Assembly (NCBI RefSeq): GCF_001632365.1
Contig: NW_024468534.1
Coordinates: 362,133 to 426,132, forward strand
Source: Laetiporus sulphureus 93-53
Taxonomy: Eukaryota; Basidiomycota; Agaricomycetes; Polyporales; Laetiporaceae
DNA length: 64,000 nt
Direction of reading: 5' to 3'
Made by a program: the position numbers and the translations under genes. Numbering within the stretch: the first letter of the stretch is position 1; each line of letters begins with the position of its first letter. Positions 60,217-64,000 of the stretch are shown here, one piece after another. Under the pieces are notes generated by a model that made no database searches, was not told the origin of the DNA, and worked only from the letters and a program-made list of their open reading frames with translations.

Positions 60217-63200
60217 TCACTGATGATCCATGAAGCGGCTTGTCCGCGCACCATCAACAAACATCTTGCTAAGGGGCCTGTTTGGTGCCCTTGCTCTGCG
60301 TTGACCTGTGCGCATACTGCGGATGGCTTGGTCGAGATCGCCCCTGCCGAGCGATCGTCCGGTGGCACGACTGTAAGAGCTCGGCGGAGGCAATAGTGGC
60401 TTTGATTGCGATGAATCCTTGGTTTGCTTGATCGTCTGTGTTACATGAGAGATCTCTCCGTCAACTGGCACGACACAACTCACGGGTTCCGCTGCAGGTG
60501 CGGCCTCTTCCACCTTGACGGTCACGCTACCCACAACCTTAGCTTCCGTATCATGTACTTCCAACGCCGCTTTCTGCAACATCATAAGACACAGCTCGCA
60601 CGCGGCATATCGGATTCATACCTGAAGCGATCCGGAAAACGTCAGAATTAGACCGAAGAAGTCTTCGGGCTTCGGCGCGTCCTGGGAGTCGGGATTCTCG
60701 CCATAGAAGGCCAAGAGTGACCGCAATTGGCTGTCAAGTGCAATCATCATGTTCCTGAGGGCATCGACACTTGAGCGTACTTGCGCAGAGAATGGCTACC
60801 GGTTAGGTTGTCAATTGACGCCTAGCCTTTCAATTGATTTCAACGCTCACCTGCATTACCTCAACGAATTTGTCGTTCGGCAACGTTGTTCTCTGCAGCA
60901 CTCGGATCTCCTCTGTAACCTGCTTCAGACCATCGACCATCGACTGGACCGATGCTGTGATCGACTGAACAGAGACTATAAACAGTAAGGCTCAGCGCAT
61001 GGAGATTCTGTTTGCGCCGATATACGTGCCTCTAGCAGCTGCTTCTAGATGCGGCATGTCCTCGATGAACATTACTAAAGCAGGGTCGCTTCGCAGGAGG
61101 ACACGTGCAAGATAATGCAACAGCGTCGGACACTCGGGTCCTCCCTTCGTCGTCTTCGTCTCCCGCAACTGCAAAGACACCTCAATGGAGTCATTGCTTG
61201 AGTGTGATCAAGATTCTTACCTTCGTCAGCGCCTCTAGCTGGAAGCCTCTGGCGCCACCACGGAATGTAGACCCATTCAAGGCATTGCCGACAGACAATA
61301 CAGCCTGCGAACGGCAAACGGCTCAGCGGTTTGTGAGTCTTGCCTCGTCAGTAACAGAATCGTACCTGTAATACTTTCTTGAACCTCGCCGAAGAACGAA
61401 GTTCATGGGAAGCATTGCGGACGATATTGAGCTCTGGTCTAACCTCCTCTATCTCGAATTCAAGCTTCCGGCGGTAAAGCATACAGTCAAGGCGCTCTTG
61501 TAATCGAGGAACAGACATGATCTATGGGACGGTCATCGTTAAGTTGTTCAGACAATTATGAACACATACGTGATAAAAATATTGATCAGCCTTCGCCAGC
61601 TTGCTAATATCATCGAAGTCTTTGAGTCTTCTGATCTGTGCACCGTGAATCAACATGCACGGTCGGTTTCAGTGAGTTGCAGTTGCGATTACCTCCTCTG
61701 CAGTCGGCAATTGCCTTCCGATGGCTCTGAGATCATCTATCGAAAGCTTGCTATCGTCAAGGACTAGGATAGCATCACGGATATCGGACAATCCCGGCTT
61801 GAAGCGTGACAGCATGATAGCTACACGCAGGTGAGTCTCTACGGTGTGTTTGTGATGAATTACTACTCACCAACATTGTTCGCTCTGGTAATGTCGAGCA
61901 ACGTAGTGACAGATTGCTTGCGTGATGTTGATATATTAGCCTGCAGATTGCTTGAAGAGGCAGTATCAATTGCAAATGTAGCTTCCAAATCATTCAGATC
62001 GAAGGGGGTATCGGAGGCTACGTCGCTCCAGACAGTGGATTGTAACGACGGCGCGGCGAGTTTATTCCAGAAAAAAGGCCTAAGACGGTTGGTAGGTCTC
62101 GATACATGGACTAGACGTCCCTTGTGCGCCATCGGAGGAAGAGGAGGAGGCGGCGGCGGCCCCGGGAGAGGGGAGATTCCCGTTGGAGAACGTGCATTCA
62201 TGCCACTTGGCGGAGGTGGAGGAGGCGGAGGAGGAGGCGGTGGAAGTGGGGGTGCAGTATCCGACACCTCATCCTGCTGAGAAGCTGGGGAGACGATGAG
62301 GCCCAGCGGCGGGGGGGGGGGGGGGGGCGGGGGCGGAGGCGGGGGAGGCGGTGAGGATGGTGGTAATGGCGATGACGGTGGTGGTGGTGGCGACAGCGGC
62401 GCAGAGAACGTTACCGCGGATGATACTTCATACTGTACAGCCGTAGCACGCTCGTTCTCTGCAAGGGGTTGCGAGAAAGGTGATCTCAGCGGCCGAGAAG
62501 GCGGAGGTAGGGGAAATGGGGACAATGCCGTGGGGCTCTCGACCTGTGATGTGGCAGAATATAAAACAATGCCAGTAGAAATAGGTATTACAGATGGCGG
62601 ACGTGGTGGAGGCGGTGGTGGTGCAACTTGCCGCTTGAAGGCAGACTCTGTGATGAACTTGGGCTTCTCCGCTAATTCCCTCTTCAATGCCTCAACTTCT
62701 GCTTGCAAAGCAAGTATCTCTTCGTCCTTCTGAACAAGTCCATCGATCGCACGTTTGGCTATTTGCTCGGCATCAACCTCTGTCTCTCTGCTTTCCTCTC
62801 GTGACCGGAACCGAGAGTAAACGGACTCGAGCGCTCGCTTCAAGAACAGGATTTCTTTGTCCTTGACGCTGAGATTCGTCTCAAGTTCGCCCGTCTGTGG
62901 AGACGTGAGGGATACACCACCATTGATGACATGGCGAACATACCTGGATCTTCAGTTTGGCAATTTCCTCATTCAATGTGTTCCATTTCACTCTGTCACG
63001 CTCTCTCCTGGCTCGCTCGTTCTAACATTAAGGGAAACACGTAAGTATGTGACACGTCTGGTCACGCCTTCAATTAGGGACTCACATCTCTTCCCTCGCT
63101 CGGATTGAGCGCTTTGAGACGGTCGAGTTCTAATTGTAGCTGTGACACCTGCTTCTCTTTCTGTACCACGCGCTGGACAAGGCCGTGGAAGCCTTGACTT

Positions 63201-64000
63201 GACTATTAAGAAGTCGACATCAACAAATCAAGCGACATTGCGCGGTAGCTTACCTCAGCGAAAGGCTTCCCAGCAGCTTTATCATGCTGCGGAGGATTAA
63301 CCGAGTTTAAAGACCTCAGAACATTAATCTCTGTGATCTGCTGATCGAGTTGATTGCTAAGTTCGGTTCTCTGCGGGATTGAGTGAATCATGAAGTCCGC
63401 TACAAAGCTATAGATACATGCTCACCTCACTGCTCAATTGGTCGACATGAGCTTGAAGAGATCGAAGCTCTTCAGCCAAAATTAGCTCATGGCCGTCCCG
63501 AGGGGCTTCGACAACAAGTTCTTGACCGGTGAACCGTCGTACGTCTTGGACAAACGTATTCAGAAACGGCACCCATCCGTCTCCACTATGCCATGATATC
63601 AGTCATGTTCTGTGATGAAACAAGGGAAACATACAGATCATCGAGGTTCACTGCTTGATCTGTGAAGGCATAAATCACTGCAAGAAGATCACTCTTGACC
63701 TGGCTGTAAAACATCAATGCTAATTCATGGTACAACAGGAATCTCATCATACCCGTCGATTTCGTGTCCGAAAAGATCACATAGACGCTGCAGGATTTTA
63801 GTAAGCTCTAGCCAGAGAGTCTCCTGTTCTGTCGCCAGGCGACATAAGCGTTCCAGGGTTCGATCGGTCAACAAAGGTGAAAAGTCATTGTTGACGAGGC
63901 CGCGAGCACGCTCGCGCATGTCTTCCTCATCCTCGAATTTTTCCTCCGTATATACGTCAAGTTGCGTTGTCAATGACTCTGGTGGCTTAATGTAACGCAG
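60217..64000 (-). CDS. BNI1: Bni1/SepA-type formin, 5' end beyond window
   Basis: Nucleates and elongates linear actin filaments at hyphal tips and septa. Fifteen exons are visible: 63753-64000, 63635-63703, 63426-63585, 63254-63370, 63086-63202, 62944-63021, 61871-62894, 61693-61820, 61570-61635, 61366-61521, 61221-61304, 61030-61168, 60851-60975, 60622-60795 and 60217-60573 (1013 aa seen). The visible part begins within the GBD/FH3 region, then a coiled coil (VVQKEKQVSQLQLELDRLKA), then a proline-rich FH1. The FH2 domain starts near RLRPFFWNKL and includes NNVAIMLSRFK, SVGNALNGSTFRGGARGF and KTTKGGPECPTLLHYLARVL. A DAD-like C-terminus reads GDLDQAIRSMRTGQRRARAP. One intron (60976-61029) has a GC donor. 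Confidence 0.94.
62122..62400. repeat. Low-complexity FH1 polyproline tract with a 17-G homopolymer
   Basis: GGA/GGC/GGG-rich on plus, encoding runs of proline in the minus-strand formin FH1. It includes an uninterrupted run of 17 G at 62311-62327. Such tracts bind profilin at the protein level and are prone to replication slippage and sequencing error at the DNA level. The frame is open on both sides as read. Confidence 0.85.

Noticed and set aside
61831..62733. Gly-rich open frames on plus across the formin FH1 region
   Set aside because: These are the reverse complement of polyproline codons. The minus strand carries the complete formin.

Overview
The window is nuclear DNA from a filamentous basidiomycete, most likely an Agaricomycete. 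The evidence is its gene structure. Nearly every gene is split by many short introns of about 48-65 nt with GTNNGY donors and YAG acceptors. Genes are densely packed (27 models in 64 kb) and the protein set is fungal: an ERMES subunit, an Orm protein, Mtd1, Rrs1, Rrn3 and a Bni1-type formin. Reading frames were rebuilt by hand from splice sites, phase and remembered family conservation. No database search was run.

Layout, left to right: GPI inositol-deacylase BST1 (minus, cut by the window edge); a CorA-type Mg2+ transporter (plus); a poorly conserved, gene-sparse pocket at about 5.2-13.1 kb holding a damaged-looking cysteine-rich gene and two tandem MYND-finger paralogues, one with two in-frame stop codons; PP1 inhibitor-2; NAD-dependent methylene-THF dehydrogenase MTD1; ORM1 (minus); virilizer (plus); MDM34 and SEC18/NSF (both minus); eIF3m (plus); a B-box/DUF2009-like protein, a C9orf78/Tls1 homologue and an uncharacterised Ser-rich protein (all minus); TFIIB (plus); RRS1 (minus); a Barentsz/CASC3 protein (plus); dynein light intermediate chain (minus); TIP41 (plus); a short-chain dehydrogenase and THOC3 (both minus); complex I NDUFB9 (plus); lipin/PAH1 (plus); RRN3 (minus); a nucleoside hydrolase (plus); and a formin running off the right edge (minus).

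Most of the window is conserved housekeeping sequence. Functions group loosely into RNA work (virilizer, THOC3, Barentsz, TFIIB, RRN3, RRS1, eIF3m, C9orf78), membrane and lipid work (BST1, ORM1, MDM34, lipin, SEC18) and phosphatase/TOR signalling (inhibitor-2, TIP41). They are not an operon or a metabolic cluster, although many neighbours are divergent pairs sharing a short promoter.

The least explained material is the 5.2-13.1 kb pocket, a conserved-looking but unrecognised Ser-rich protein at 34.6-36.0 kb, three GC-AG introns, several microexons of 16-21 nt, and a 372-nt intron in SEC18. I found no CRISPR array, insertion sequence or intact transposon, and no clear secondary-metabolite cluster.
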